From assembly GCA_938073895.1 (NCBI GenBank), contig CALJFB010000034.1, positions 1-42,279 of the forward strand: a stretch of 42,279 bases of DNA. The letters run 5' to 3'. Within the stretch, counting starts at the first letter, position 1, and the number at the start of each line of letters is the position of its first letter. Below, in pieces: positions 33,575-42,279 of the stretch. The translations under genes were made by a program, and so were the position numbers. The DNA comes from an uncultured Flavobacteriaceae bacterium. Lineage in GTDB: Bacteria > Bacteroidota > Bacteroidia > Flavobacteriales > Flavobacteriaceae. The notes under the pieces were generated by a model, which searched no databases, was not told where the DNA came from, and was given only the letters and a program-made list of their open reading frames with translations.

Positions 33575-34597
33575 ATGCAAAATCCAATTCACGTTGTTTT
33601 TAGATCTAAAATGTACACAGCATTATTATTGCTGTTTTCTTTGTTATGTTTAGGTATTATAGGTTATATAATTATTGCAGGTTTTTCTTTTGTAGATGCT
33701 GTTTACATGACTGTAATTACCATAACAACAGTTGGTTTTGGAGAAGTTGCACCACTAACAGCAGAGGCAAAATTATTTACCATATTATTAATTTTAGCTA
33801 GTGTTGTAATAGTTGGTTATGCCTTAACCGTAATAACCGAAACCATTTTAAGTAGAAATAATTTAGAAGAATTAAAACAAAAGAAAATGCAAAAACAAAT
33901 TGATGGATTTTCTAACCATATAATTATTTGTGGTTATGGTAGAAACGGAAAACAAGCGGCAAATAAGCTGTTAGCCTATAAAAAGCCATTTGTAATTATA
34001 GAACAAAATAAAGAAACTATAGACAAGTTTCAGTCGGATACAATTCGTTTTGTTGAAGGAAACGCCAACGAAGACGAGATTTTAATGCAAGCAGGAATAG
34101 ATCGTGCTAAAACTTTAATTACGGCTTTGCCAGACGATGCAGATAACCTGTTTGTAGTGCTTTCTGCTAGACAAATAAATAAAGGTTTGCATATTGTAAG
34201 TCGTGCATCTAGAGAAACATCTTACAAAAAATTAAAACTAGCAGGCGCAGATAATGTAATTATGCCAGATAGAATTGGTGGCGATCATATGGCAAGTCTT
34301 GTAGTTGTTCCCGATTTAATTGAATTTATAGATAATTTATCTATAGTTGGAAAATCGGATATTAATATCGAGGAGATTGAAGTTGAAAAGCTTTATAATA
34401 CTTCTGAAATTAAAACAATTAAAGATTTGGATTTACGAAATAAATCTGGATGTACCGTAATTGGTTTTAAAGGCGGCGATGGACAATATATTGTAAATCC
34501 CGAAGCCGAAGTAAAGTTAATACCTAACTCCAAAATTATTGTTTTAGGAAGACCAGAGCAAATTCAAAAACTTAATTCAATCTACAATTTAGATTAA
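33575..34597 (+). CDS. Potassium channel with TrkA-N (RCK) domain
   Basis: A 340-residue K+ channel subunit. Two transmembrane helices (about 14-36 and 66-88) flank a pore loop with the selectivity filter TTVGFGE at 51-57. The cytosolic part contains an RCK/TrkA-N Rossmann domain (IIICGYGRNGKQAANKL from about 112) and a C-terminal TrkA-C domain. GFG in place of the more usual GYG is a known variant. It acts as a ligand-gated K+ channel. It follows the PspC gene by 3 bp. Confidence 0.92.
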   Translation: MQNPIHVVFRSKMYTALLLLFSLLCLGIIGYIIIAGFSFVDAVYMTVITITTVGFGEVAPLTAEAKLFTILLILASVVIVGYALTVITETILSRNNLEELKQKKMQKQIDGFSNHIIICGYGRNGKQAANKLLAYKKPFVIIEQNKETIDKFQSDTIRFVEGNANEDEILMQAGIDRAKTLITALPDDADNLFVVLSARQINKGLHIVSRASRETSYKKLKLAGADNVIMPDRIGGDHMASLVVVPDLIEFIDNLSIVGKSDINIEEIEVEKLYNTSEIKTIKDLDLRNKSGCTVIGFKGGDGQYIVNPEAEVKLIPNSKIIVLGRPEQIQKLNSIYNLD

Positions 34598-34705
34598 TGT
34601 ACGTCTTTTAACATCATATACTTTACAATTAGGATTTTTTTTAGCATCTTGCTGTCCATTAGTAAAAATAATCCAATCAATTTAATTTTAATACAATTAT
34701 TTTTT

Positions 34706-36496
34706 ATGAAAAAAGGTATTTTTATCCTTATCACTTTTTTGTCTTTGTCGTTTTTAAATGCACAAGATTTTAATGTTACACATACTATTACAGATTCTTC
34801 AGACGAGATCGAAACAGCTGTAATTACAATTAAAGCAACTGGAGGCACAGAACCCTATAACTACTTTTGGTCTAAAAAAAGTGTAGATACTAAAACAGCT
34901 GTTTTAGAGAAAGCTACCGAAGGAAAAACATACTCTGTTAGAGTTGTAGATGCAAAGAACAATACAAAAGAATTATCTTTTGAAGTGCCTACAAATTCTT
35001 TTCCAGAAACATTAAGTGCATCTTTTGCACCAGTAGTAAACTTTATGGACAAGTATTTCTTTTTTGATCCATTTTACGCTTTAGGATTATACGATAATAG
35101 AGTAACAGACGATAATGGGAACGTTTTATTAAATCCAAACGGAACAGAACGTACTATTAAATTACCTTTTATGGTAATATGGTTAATGCTTGGAGCAGTA
35201 TTTTTTACATTTAGATTTGGTTTTATAAATTTAAGAGGTATTAGACATTCTTTGGATTTAGTAAGAGGTAAATACGATGATCCAAATGCTGTAGGAGAAG
35301 TAACACATTTTCAAGCTTTGGCAACTGCCGTTTCTGGAACTGTTGGATTAGGTAACATTGCAGGTGTATCTGTAGCAATTGTTGCAGGTGGACCAGGAGC
35401 AACATTTTGGCTAATTTTAGCGGGATTATTAGGTATGTCTACAAAATTTGTAGAATGTACATTAGGAGTAAAATATAGAGTTTTAGAAGAAGATGGAACT
35501 ATTTCTGGTGGACCAATGGAATACTTAAAGAAAGGTTTTGAAGAACGTGGATTTAAAAATATAGGTAAAGTTTTATCTGCAATTTATGCCTTTGTAATTA
35601 TGCTAGCTGCTTTTGCTGCTGGTTCTATGTTTCAAGCTAATCAAGCAACAGCTCAATTAGCTAGTGTTTTAAATGTAGATGGAACAGCAAAAACATTTAT
35701 TGGAATTGGAATTGCAGTACTTGTAGGTATTGTAATTGTTGGAGGTTTAAAAGGAATAGCTAAAATAACAGAAAAGGTAGTGCCTTCTATGGCAGCTTTA
35801 TATATTCTAATGTGCTTAATTGTAATTGGAGTAAATATTACTAATATAGGCGATGCTTTTGCATTAATTATAGATGGTGCTTTTAATCCAGATGCTATGT
35901 ATGGTGGATTTTTAGGAGTGTTAGTATTAGGGTTTCAAAGAGCTGCATTCTCTAATGAAGCAGGTTTAGGATCTGCCTCTATTGCGCATTCTGCTGCAAA
36001 AACACATCATCCAGTTTCAGAAGGATTTGTTGCTTTATTAGAGCCATTTATAGATACGGTTGTAGTATGTACATTAACGGCATTAGTATTAATTTTTACG
36101 GGAACTTACACTGGTTTCGAAGAAACAGGTTCTGCATTAACAGCAGTAGCTTTTGCGCAAGTAATACCTGGTGCTAATATTTTCTTAACAATAGCTATTT
36201 TCTTATTTGCATTTTCTACTATTTTAACTTGGTCTTATTATGGTGTTCAAGCAGCGCAGAGTTTATTTGGCGAAACTAAAATTGTAACAAATATTTTTAA
36301 AATAGTATTCTTGCTTACAGTAGTGTTAGGAGCTTCTATAGGTTTAGGTGCTGTAATTGATTTTGCAGATTATATGTTTTTAACTCTAGCTATTCCTAAC
36401 CTTTTAGGATTGTATCTTATGAGTGGTAGTATTGCAAAAGATTTAAAAGTGTATTACGCTAAAGTAAAATCTGGAGAAATTGCCAAAACAAAATAA
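34706..36496 (+). CDS. AGCS sodium/alanine symporter with SprB-like N-terminal domain
   Basis: A 596-residue inner-membrane protein. The C-terminal part, from about residue 155, is an alanine-or-glycine:cation symporter; VGLGNIAGVSVAI at 213-225 and GGPGATFW at 228-235 are the family signature, with about ten helices. Ahead of it is a signal peptide MKKGIFILITFLSLSFLNAQ and a domain at 22-93 with GGTEPYNYFWS and EGKTYSVRVVDAKN, the pattern of SprB/PKD-like repeats seen in flavobacterial adhesins. This region would be outside the membrane. ATG 34706 is chosen over the ATG at 34649 because only the former gives a signal peptide. Confidence 0.85.
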   Translation: MKKGIFILITFLSLSFLNAQDFNVTHTITDSSDEIETAVITIKATGGTEPYNYFWSKKSVDTKTAVLEKATEGKTYSVRVVDAKNNTKELSFEVPTNSFPETLSASFAPVVNFMDKYFFFDPFYALGLYDNRVTDDNGNVLLNPNGTERTIKLPFMVIWLMLGAVFFTFRFGFINLRGIRHSLDLVRGKYDDPNAVGEVTHFQALATAVSGTVGLGNIAGVSVAIVAGGPGATFWLILAGLLGMSTKFVECTLGVKYRVLEEDGTISGGPMEYLKKGFEERGFKNIGKVLSAIYAFVIMLAAFAAGSMFQANQATAQLASVLNVDGTAKTFIGIGIAVLVGIVIVGGLKGIAKITEKVVPSMAALYILMCLIVIGVNITNIGDAFALIIDGAFNPDAMYGGFLGVLVLGFQRAAFSNEAGLGSASIAHSAAKTHHPVSEGFVALLEPFIDTVVVCTLTALVLIFTGTYTGFEETGSALTAVAFAQVIPGANIFLTIAIFLFAFSTILTWSYYGVQAAQSLFGETKIVTNIFKIVFLLTVVLGASIGLGAVIDFADYMFLTLAIPNLLGLYLMSGSIAKDLKVYYAKVKSGEIAKTK

Positions 36497-36530
36497 AGTT
36501 GTAACTTATGCTTAAATAGGTGTAAGTTAT

Positions 36531-37397
36531 ATGAATATATTTAAATCCCATATCGTGTTTTCTAAACAACAACGTTATGGGATTTTTATTTTAGTATTAA
36601 TAGTTGGAGTTTTGCAAGGTCTTTACTTTTATACGCTTAGCATAAGTGGCGAAATTATTCAATTAAATCAAAATCAATTAAACCAACTAAAAATTGTTGA
36701 TTCTTTAAAGCAATTAGCATCAAAAGAGAAATCTTATAAAGTATATCTTTTTAATCCTAATTATATAACAGACGCCAAAGGTTACCAACTTGGTATGTCT
36801 ATTGTAGAAATAGATAAACTCTTAGCGTTTAGAAATCAAAATAAATGGGTTAATTCTATTAAAGATTTTCAGGATGTTACTAATGTCTCAGATTCTTTGT
36901 TAGCTGTAATATCGCCTTATTTTAAGTTCCCAGATTGGGTTACTAATCCTAAGTCAAATTTAAAGCGCCAACGCAACTTTAAAAAGAAGAAGTTGCATAT
37001 TGATATTAATAAAGCATCGGCTTTAGATTTAGAAGCTATTTATGGAATTGGAGCTACATATTCTAAACGAATTATATCTTACAGAGATAAGTTTAATGGC
37101 GGATTAGCATCTTTAGACGAATTATACGCTGTTTACGGTTTAACCGAACAAACAATAACTCAAATTAAATTAGATTGCTTTATTGCAAAGCCAAGAGCAA
37201 TTTTAAGTTTAGATTTAAATAAAATAACAAGAAACGAGTTAGTTAAAATTCCGTTTATAGATTATGAGGTCGCTTTTAATATATTAGAATATAGAACACT
37301 TCATGAAAAGTTTAAAAATTTAGACGAATTATTGCGAATTAATAGTTTTCCTATTTCAAAATTCAAGATAATTAAATTATATTTACACTTAAATTAG
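36531..37397 (+). CDS. Membrane-anchored helix-hairpin-helix (ComEA-like) protein
   Basis: A 288-residue protein with one N-terminal transmembrane helix (about 17-38) and at least two helix-hairpin-helix motifs: DINKASALDLEAIYGIG with SKRIISYR at about 157-181, and DLNKITRNELVKIPFID with EVAFNILEYR near 230-256. This resembles ComEA, the DNA-binding receptor of natural transformation, or a related exported DNA-binding protein. An earlier helix-hairpin-helix-like region with LGMSIVEIDKLLAFR lies near 87-101. Role in DNA uptake is inference. Confidence 0.75.
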   Translation: MNIFKSHIVFSKQQRYGIFILVLIVGVLQGLYFYTLSISGEIIQLNQNQLNQLKIVDSLKQLASKEKSYKVYLFNPNYITDAKGYQLGMSIVEIDKLLAFRNQNKWVNSIKDFQDVTNVSDSLLAVISPYFKFPDWVTNPKSNLKRQRNFKKKKLHIDINKASALDLEAIYGIGATYSKRIISYRDKFNGGLASLDELYAVYGLTEQTITQIKLDCFIAKPRAILSLDLNKITRNELVKIPFIDYEVAFNILEYRTLHEKFKNLDELLRINSFPISKFKIIKLYLHLN

Positions 37398-37441
37398 AAT
37401 TTTCTAATTAGAGCATATAAATATCAAAAACAGTTAATTTA

Positions 37442-38611
37442 ATGAATTCAATATATTTTACAGAAGAGCATAATTTATTTAGAGAAAGTTTAGCCGATTT
37501 TTTAAAAAAAGAAGTCGTTCCACATATAGATAAGTGGGAAAAGACTGGAACTATAGATCGTTTTATCTGGAAGAAGTTTGGAGATATGGGGTTCTTTGGA
37601 ATTAATTATCCTGAAGCTTATGGTGGTCTTAACTTAGATTTATTTTATACCGTTATTTTTCTTGAAGAATTACAAAAAATAAACTCTGGTGGATTTGCTG
37701 CTGCAATGTGGGCTCATGCATATTTAGCCATGACACATTTAAATGCAGAAGGAGACGAACGTATTAAGCAAGATTATTTAGCGCCAAGTATTTTAGGAGA
37801 TAAAATTGGTTGTTTATGTATAACAGAACCTTTTGGAGGTAGCGATGTTGCAGGAATGCGAACAACTGCTGTTAAAAAAGGCGATAAATATGTTATTAAT
37901 GGTTCTAAAACTTTTATTACTAACGGAATTTATAGCGATTATTTAGTAGTTGCTGCTAAAACAAGCCCGGAATTAGGGAATAAAGGTATTAGTATTTTTT
38001 TAATAGATAGAGATACAAAAGGAGTATCGGCTACTAAATTAGATAAATTAGGTTGGAGAGCTTCAGATACAGCAGAAATAGCTTTTGATAATGTAGAAAT
38101 TCCTCTTGAAAACTTAATGGGTGAAGAGAATAAAGGTTTTCCATATATAATGCAACACTTTGCCTTAGAACGTTTAATTATGGGAATTAATGCACATGCA
38201 CGTTCTGAATCTGCAATAGAATATACCTTAAATTACATGTCCGAACGTGAAGCTTTTGGAAGAACTATTAATAAGTTCCAAGCCTTACGACATAAAATGG
38301 TAGAACACATTACAGATGTTGAACATTGTAAATTATTTAACTATGCTACAATTGCACGTTTAGACAAAGGAGAATATGTGGTTAAAGAAGCAACAATGTC
38401 TAAATTAAAATCTACTAAAGTTGCAGACGAAACGATTTATAGTTGTCTACAAATGTTAGGTGGTTATGGTTATATAGAAGAATATCCATTAGCACGTATG
38501 TTAAGAGATAGTAGGTTAGGACCTATTGGTGGAGGAACATCGGAAATTCTTAAAGAAATCCTATCTAAAATGATTGTTGATAATAAAGATTATAAGCCAG
38601 CAGTTAAATAG
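37442..38611 (+). CDS. Acyl-CoA dehydrogenase
   Basis: A 389-residue FAD enzyme that oxidises acyl-CoA or related thioesters. Seen: CITEPFGGSDVAGMRTTA at 126-143 for the flavin, KTFITNG at 156-162, FGRTINKFQALRH at 272-284, and LGGYGYIEEYPLARMLRD at 339-356. The Glu at the usual medium-chain position is replaced by Gly (IGGGTSEI), while E243 in FALERLIMG stands where isovaleryl- and long-chain-type enzymes keep their base. Length is normal. No electron-transfer flavoprotein genes are in the window; a strong terminator follows. Confidence 0.92.
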   Translation: MNSIYFTEEHNLFRESLADFLKKEVVPHIDKWEKTGTIDRFIWKKFGDMGFFGINYPEAYGGLNLDLFYTVIFLEELQKINSGGFAAAMWAHAYLAMTHLNAEGDERIKQDYLAPSILGDKIGCLCITEPFGGSDVAGMRTTAVKKGDKYVINGSKTFITNGIYSDYLVVAAKTSPELGNKGISIFLIDRDTKGVSATKLDKLGWRASDTAEIAFDNVEIPLENLMGEENKGFPYIMQHFALERLIMGINAHARSESAIEYTLNYMSEREAFGRTINKFQALRHKMVEHITDVEHCKLFNYATIARLDKGEYVVKEATMSKLKSTKVADETIYSCLQMLGGYGYIEEYPLARMLRDSRLGPIGGGTSEILKEILSKMIVDNKDYKPAVK

Positions 38612-38630
38612 AAAAAAATAAAATTTATAT

Positions 38631-38665
38631 AAAAATCCTATTCTTAATTGAATAGGATTTTTTTT
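38631..38665 (+). terminator. Rho-independent terminator of the acyl-CoA dehydrogenase gene
   Basis: AAAAATCCTATTC (38631-38643) pairs perfectly with GAATAGGATTTTT (38650-38662) around a 6-nt loop, followed by a T run. Confidence 0.88.
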
Positions 38666-38790
38666 GCTTCATTTAAAATATAATATCATTTTTTAACGTT
38701 AAATAAATGTAATTTATCTATTCCATTTAAAAGTTTTACTTTTATGGTCTAATTATTGTCTATACTATTATTAGAACTAAAAACGGTTAT

Positions 38791-40215
38791 ATGTTAAAGT
38801 CCTTAAAATATATTGCAACTGCGTTAATCTTTGGATTTGTATTGCAGATAAATGCACAAATAGAGTTAAAAAATAAAGTGGTCGATTTTATGTCGTTTGC
38901 TCCAATAGAAAATGCTAGTGTATATGTGCAAAACACAACCATTGGTTCCATAAGTAATTCAGACGGTAAATTTGTGCTATTAGTTCCGCAAAAACACAAG
39001 AACGATACCTTGGTTATTTCTTCAATTGGCTTTCAAAGTTTTAAAATACCTGTAAAACAATTCGATAATTCTATGGAAATCTTTTTAGAAGAAGATGTAG
39101 CTGCTTTAGACGAAATTGTTCTTGTTGCAGAAAATAGACCAAAAACAGGAAGCGAAATTGTTTTAAGAGCATTAAAAGAATTGCCAGAAACATTAGCAGA
39201 TTCTGCCTATCTACAAAGAGGATTTGTACGTCATAAAGAGCGTAACAAAAGAGAGTTTAAATGGTTAGTAGAAAGTGCAATTACTTTATACGACGAAGGA
39301 TTTAAAAAAAATAATAGAACACCTTTAAAGATTCATGCAGACCAAGTTCGTAAAAGTTACGATTTAAGGGATGTTGATAGTTTACTAACTTACACATCGT
39401 ATTTAAAGAATACTGGTAAAGGACGAAATTTAAAAGCAAAAGATTTAGATAGGTCAACACTTAAAACAAGCGAATTAATTAAAGCCATTAAATGGAATGA
39501 TACGCGTGTAAATGGAATGGAAAGTCTATTTAACGGTAAATTAAATTTAATACGAAACTCCGAAAACTTTAGTGCTTTATTTGATAGCACATCTGTAACA
39601 AAAACGCATCACTTTAAATTAGATACAGTTTTAGTAGAAAATGGACGTAAATTATATAAGGTAGAAATATCTAAAGGTTTAGAATATATAGATTTAAAAA
39701 CCAAAGGAATTTTTAATGGCGGCTTTAATGCACAAGGTTGGATTTATATTTATTGGGACAATTATGCAGTAAAGAAAATAGAGTATGAGTTGGTAGCAGC
39801 TTCTAAGGCACAAAAAACAAGAAGTAAAACGTTGTTTGATACTTATATAAATCATAAATTAGTTATGAGTTATATGGAGTATAATAATAAAATGTATCTA
39901 AATTATGTCTACTATGAAACGCCTAAATTAGTAAATGTAGGCTCAGGCAATAATAAAAAATTAACACCAGAACAAGAGCAAATAGCTAAAGAGAATAGGT
40001 ATTATTTTACTGTTCAAGAAATAGTATTTACAGAAATTGTTAAAGATAACTATATTATAAGTGAAACATTAAGTCAAGAATGGGATTCAGATATTTTTGC
40101 AATTAAACCCTATAACAAGGCATTTTGGAAAAACTATAATGTTTTATTAGAAAGTGAAGAAGAAGAGCAATTAATTCAAGATTTAACGCAAAGATCATCT
40201 TTATATGAAAACTAA
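38791..40215 (+). CDS. CarboxypepD-regulatory-like outer-membrane protein
   Basis: A 474-residue secreted protein. Signal peptide MLKSLKYIATALIFGFVLQI then NAQ. Residues about 24-110 form a carboxypeptidase-regulatory-like domain (FMSFAPIENASVYVQNTTIG, SNSDGKFVLLV, ISSIGFQS), the fold also found at the start of SusC-like receptors. The rest, 120-474, is not recognised but resembles similar surface proteins of Bacteroidota; it is not an obvious TonB barrel. Role unknown; probably located in the periplasm or at the outer membrane. Confidence 0.75.
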   Translation: MLKSLKYIATALIFGFVLQINAQIELKNKVVDFMSFAPIENASVYVQNTTIGSISNSDGKFVLLVPQKHKNDTLVISSIGFQSFKIPVKQFDNSMEIFLEEDVAALDEIVLVAENRPKTGSEIVLRALKELPETLADSAYLQRGFVRHKERNKREFKWLVESAITLYDEGFKKNNRTPLKIHADQVRKSYDLRDVDSLLTYTSYLKNTGKGRNLKAKDLDRSTLKTSELIKAIKWNDTRVNGMESLFNGKLNLIRNSENFSALFDSTSVTKTHHFKLDTVLVENGRKLYKVEISKGLEYIDLKTKGIFNGGFNAQGWIYIYWDNYAVKKIEYELVAASKAQKTRSKTLFDTYINHKLVMSYMEYNNKMYLNYVYYETPKLVNVGSGNNKKLTPEQEQIAKENRYYFTVQEIVFTEIVKDNYIISETLSQEWDSDIFAIKPYNKAFWKNYNVLLESEEEEQLIQDLTQRSSLYEN

Positions 40216-40305
40216 TACATAATCCTGTTTTATAAAACAGAAGTTTCTAATGTTAACAAAGCACTTCAGCTATTATGTTAATTATAAGGTTATAAATTGT
40301 AAAAT

Positions 40306-41205
40306 ATGTCTATCAAATCATTTTCAGATTACTTGGTGTTAGAAAAAAACTACTCTAAACTAACTTTAAAGGCTTATATAAAAGATTTAATTTTTTTCGA
40401 ATCATTTTTAGAAGAGACTTATTCCGAGTCCAATATATCTAAAGTTAATTATGCGCAAATACGAAGTTGGATTGTATCTATGATCGAGCAAGACATTAGT
40501 CCTAAAAGCGTAAACAGGAAAATATCTGCATTAAATACCTACTTTAAGTTTTTAATTAAAATTGAAGACATAACAGATAATCCATTAGCAAAACACAAAT
40601 CCTTGAAGATTGCTAAGAAAATTCAAGTTCCTTTTTCTATTGAAGAAGTAGAAAATGTAATCAATACTATAGATGGGCAAACTGGTTTTGAATCTATTCG
40701 AAACAAGTTAATAGTAGAGCTGTTTTATTCTACAGGAATTAGACGGGCAGAATTAATAGCTATAAAACTAAATCATCTAGATGTTAATGCTAAAACTTTA
40801 AAGGTTTTAGGAAAGCGAAATAAAGAGCGTATTATTCCATTGCTAGATTCAGTTATTGAATCTGTAAGTTTGTATTTAAACCAAAGAGAATCCATAGGAA
40901 TTAATAATAATTCTAAAGATTATTTTTTCCTAACTCAAAAAGGAAATAAAATTTATGATACTCTATTATATAGATTAATAAATTCATATTTTTCATTAAC
41001 TTCAACTAAAGAAAAGAAGAGTCCACACATGTTAAGACATTCTTTTGCAACGCATATGTTAAATCAAGGAGCTGATTTAAACGCAGTAAAAGAATTACTA
41101 GGTCATTCTAGTTTAGCATCTACCCAAGTTTATACACATAATAATATTGAACAATTAACTAAGGTGTATAAAAATGCACACCCAAGAAGTAAGCCAAATA
41201 AGTAA
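40306..41205 (+). CDS. xerC: Tyrosine recombinase XerC
   Basis: A 299-residue site-specific recombinase, which with XerD resolves chromosome dimers at dif. Catalytic residues seen: R146 in STGIRRAEL, K170 in VLGKRNK, H241 and R244 in HMLRHSFATHML, H267 in LLGHSSL, and the nucleophile Y276 in TQVYTH. The N-terminal SAM-like DNA-binding domain begins FSDYLVLEKNYS. Length is typical (295-305). Its place just before the tRNA-tuf cluster is characteristic of Flavobacteriia, which favours the chromosomal XerC over a mobile-element integrase. Confidence 0.92.
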   Translation: MSIKSFSDYLVLEKNYSKLTLKAYIKDLIFFESFLEETYSESNISKVNYAQIRSWIVSMIEQDISPKSVNRKISALNTYFKFLIKIEDITDNPLAKHKSLKIAKKIQVPFSIEEVENVINTIDGQTGFESIRNKLIVELFYSTGIRRAELIAIKLNHLDVNAKTLKVLGKRNKERIIPLLDSVIESVSLYLNQRESIGINNNSKDYFFLTQKGNKIYDTLLYRLINSYFSLTSTKEKKSPHMLRHSFATHMLNQGADLNAVKELLGHSSLASTQVYTHNNIEQLTKVYKNAHPRSKPNK

Positions 41206-41320
41206 CCTAATATTCCTATTGCATTCTTTGTATTAAAAGCAATAGACTTAAATCTAAAAAAATATACTTAATATTTAAATCTTTTTTTCTAAAAATGTTT
41301 TTAATATTGAAATTATTATT

Positions 41321-41328
41321 TACATTTG
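41321..41328 (+). promoter_or_regulatory. -7 box TACATTTG for the tRNA-tuf cluster
   Basis: A perfect TAnnTTTG 52 bp before the first tRNA, with no other gene between. Probably the promoter of the four-tRNA transcript, and maybe of tuf. Confidence 0.55.
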
Positions 41329-41379
41329 CAATCCGTTAGAGATAGCGTGTGTGGTTTAGTTAGCTAAACTTATACAAAA

Positions 41380-41453
41380 GCCGATGTAGCTCAGCTGGCT
41401 AGAGCAGCTGATTTGTAATCAGCAGGTCGTGGGTTCGAGTCCCTCCATCGGCT
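41380..41453 (+). tRNA. tRNA-Thr (anticodon TGT)
   Basis: Acceptor stem GCCGATG (41380-41386) with CATCGGC (41446-41452). The anticodon loop TTTGTAA (41412-41418) has TGT at 41414-41416, flanked by GCTGA and TCAGC. T-arm GGTTCGAGTCC. No encoded CCA. Confidence 0.97.
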
Positions 41454-41511
41454 CTTAAGCTTGAAGTTTTTCAAGGTTAAATAAGTTCATTAAAATAGTA
41501 AATATTTAAAA

Positions 41512-41593
<82 letters not shown>

Positions 41594-41630
41594 CAAATAT
41601 TTTAACCTTTACAATTTATTGTAAAAAAAT

Positions 41631-41703
41631 GCGAGAGTAGCTCAGTTGGTAGAGCGTCAGCCTTCCAAGCTGAATGTCGCCAGTTCGAACCTGGTCTCTC
41701 GCT
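41631..41703 (+). tRNA. tRNA-Gly (anticodon TCC)
   Basis: Acceptor GCGAGAG (41631-41637) with CTCTCGC (41696-41702). Anticodon loop CTTCCAA between TCAGC and GCTGA gives TCC. T-arm AGTTCGAAC. Confidence 0.97.
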
Positions 41704-41708
41704 CATTA

Positions 41709-41735
41709 ATTTCTGCGGAGGCAGAAATCTCTTTT
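41709..41735 (+). terminator. Hairpin between tRNA-Gly and tRNA-Thr
   Basis: ATTTCTGC (41709-41716) pairs with GCAGAAAT (41721-41728) around GGAG, followed by a CT-rich TCTCTTTTTC tract. It may be a weak terminator or processing signal inside the tRNA transcript. Confidence 0.5.
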
Positions 41736-41783
41736 TCAAAGTGTTTATTGAGCATTTTGGAGTTTAGGAAGTAAAAACTTTAC

Positions 41784-41855
41784 GCCGGTGTAGCTCAGGG
41801 GTAGAGCGTTTCCTTGGTAAGGAAGAGGTCACGAGTTCAATTCTCGTCATTGGCT
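41784..41855 (+). tRNA. tRNA-Thr (anticodon GGT)
   Basis: Acceptor GCCGGTG (41784-41790) with CATTGGC (41848-41854), including two G-U pairs. Anticodon loop TTGGTAA gives GGT; the stem TTTCC/GGAAG has one T-G pair. T-arm AGTTCAATTC. Confidence 0.95.
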
Positions 41856-41913
41856 CAATAAAAAAAAGATTACAATTAAAATTATTATATAACTAAGATT
41901 AAATTATTAAAAC

Positions 41914-42279
41914 ATGGCAAAGGCAACTTTCGATCGTTCAAAACCACACCTAAACATAGGTACTATTGGACACGTAGATCACGGAAAGACTACATTAACT
42001 GCAGCTATCACAAAAGTTTTGGCGGACGCAGGTTTGTCTGAAGCTAAAGATTTCGATCAAATCGATAATGCTCCAGAAGAAAAAGAAAGAGGTATTACTA
42101 TTAATACTTCTCACGTAGAGTATCAAACAGCAAATCGTCACTATGCACACGTAGACTGTCCAGGTCACGCTGACTACGTTAAGAACATGGTAACAGGTGC
42201 TGCCCAGATGGACGGTGCTATCCTTGTTGTTGCGGCAACTGACGGTCCTATGCCACAAACACGTGAGCATATCCTGCTT
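41914..42279 (+). CDS. tuf: Elongation factor Tu, 5' part
   Basis: The first 122 codons of EF-Tu; the gene runs off the window. Seen: [19 protein letters not shown], then G1 GHVDHGKT at 19-26, the switch I region [11 protein letters not shown]3 DCPGHADY, and the following [14 protein letters not shown] segment. EF-Tu delivers aminoacyl-tRNA to the ribosome as its GTP form. The leader before the ATG is AT-rich without Shine-Dalgarno. The tRNA-tuf order is the usual arrangement in Flavobacteriia. Confidence 0.98.
   Translation, partial: MAKATFDRSKPHLNIGTIGHVDHGKTTLTAAITKVLADAGLSEAKDFDQIDNAPEEKERGITINTSHVEYQTANRHYAHVDCPGHADYVKNMVTGAAQMDGAILVVAATDGPMPQTREHILL

Noticed and set aside
40306..41205. 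XerC-like recombinase as a marker of a mobile element
   Set aside because: There are no direct repeats, phage genes or cargo around it, and it stands in the usual housekeeping place before the tRNA-tuf cluster.
41995..42270. Minus-strand frame opposite tuf
   Set aside because: It is an antisense shadow of the EF-Tu coding sequence.

Overview
The window is chromosomal DNA from an AT-rich member of the Bacteroidota, almost certainly family Flavobacteriaceae. The evidence is a tmRNA tag reading GENNYALAA, Bacteroidota-type promoter boxes (TAnnTTTG), A-rich ribosome-binding regions without Shine-Dalgarno sequences, tRNAs without an encoded CCA, and gene families typical of the group (DUF2851, LYS1-like dehydrogenase, CarboxypepD-regulatory outer-membrane proteins, SprB-like repeat). 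The genus cannot be fixed from the sequence.

Layout. 1-600: tmRNA (minus), preceded on the same strand by a structured RNA element (copy A). 805-2782: overlapping LYS1-like dehydrogenase and short-chain dehydrogenase. 2892-4828 (minus): kdsA, a tandem CDGSH iron-sulfur protein and an outer-membrane barrel, probably one operon. 5190-7200: a second copy of the structured RNA (copy B), then typA with its own promoter and a strong terminator. 7277-17880: a surface-polysaccharide region with a small YgjV-like membrane protein, GNAT acetyltransferase, DegT aminotransferase, Wzx flippase, four glycosyltransferases, an FdtA/QdtA-type sugar isomerase, a 2OG-Fe(II) oxygenase, a GT-C membrane enzyme and ftsE. 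It is very compact, with three tail-to-tail overlaps and one pair of interlocked divergent promoters. 17990-22802: TPR protein plus outer-membrane barrel, a likely functional pair. 23060-28227: mixed genes (DUF2059, methyltransferase, Cys-cluster protein, NamZ-type muramidase lipoprotein, LolC/E-like permease, HD hydrolase). 28228-28867: a gene-poor stretch holding an orphan reading-frame fragment and a palindrome. 28868-31842: a convergent pair of PLP enzymes that look like reverse transsulfuration, sharing a long palindromic terminator. 32061-40215: DUF2851, PspC-like protein, TrkA-type K+ channel, an AGCS symporter with an unusual extracytoplasmic N-terminal domain, helix-hairpin-helix protein, acyl-CoA dehydrogenase and a CarboxypepD-regulatory protein. 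40306 to end: xerC, four tRNA genes (Thr-TGT, Tyr-GTA, Gly-TCC, Thr-GGT) and the start of tuf, which runs off the window.

How the parts work together. Much of the window is translation housekeeping (tmRNA, TypA, tRNAs, EF-Tu) and cell-envelope construction (KdsA for the LPS core, the polysaccharide cluster, NamZ, outer-membrane proteins, lipoprotein-export-like permease). The most interesting non-coding signal is the two-copy structured RNA at 478-590 (minus) and 5190-5274 (plus). Both copies share a three-stem architecture and a conserved linker while their third stems differ completely in sequence. It may belong to a known flavobacterial family such as Flavo-1, which I cannot check here.
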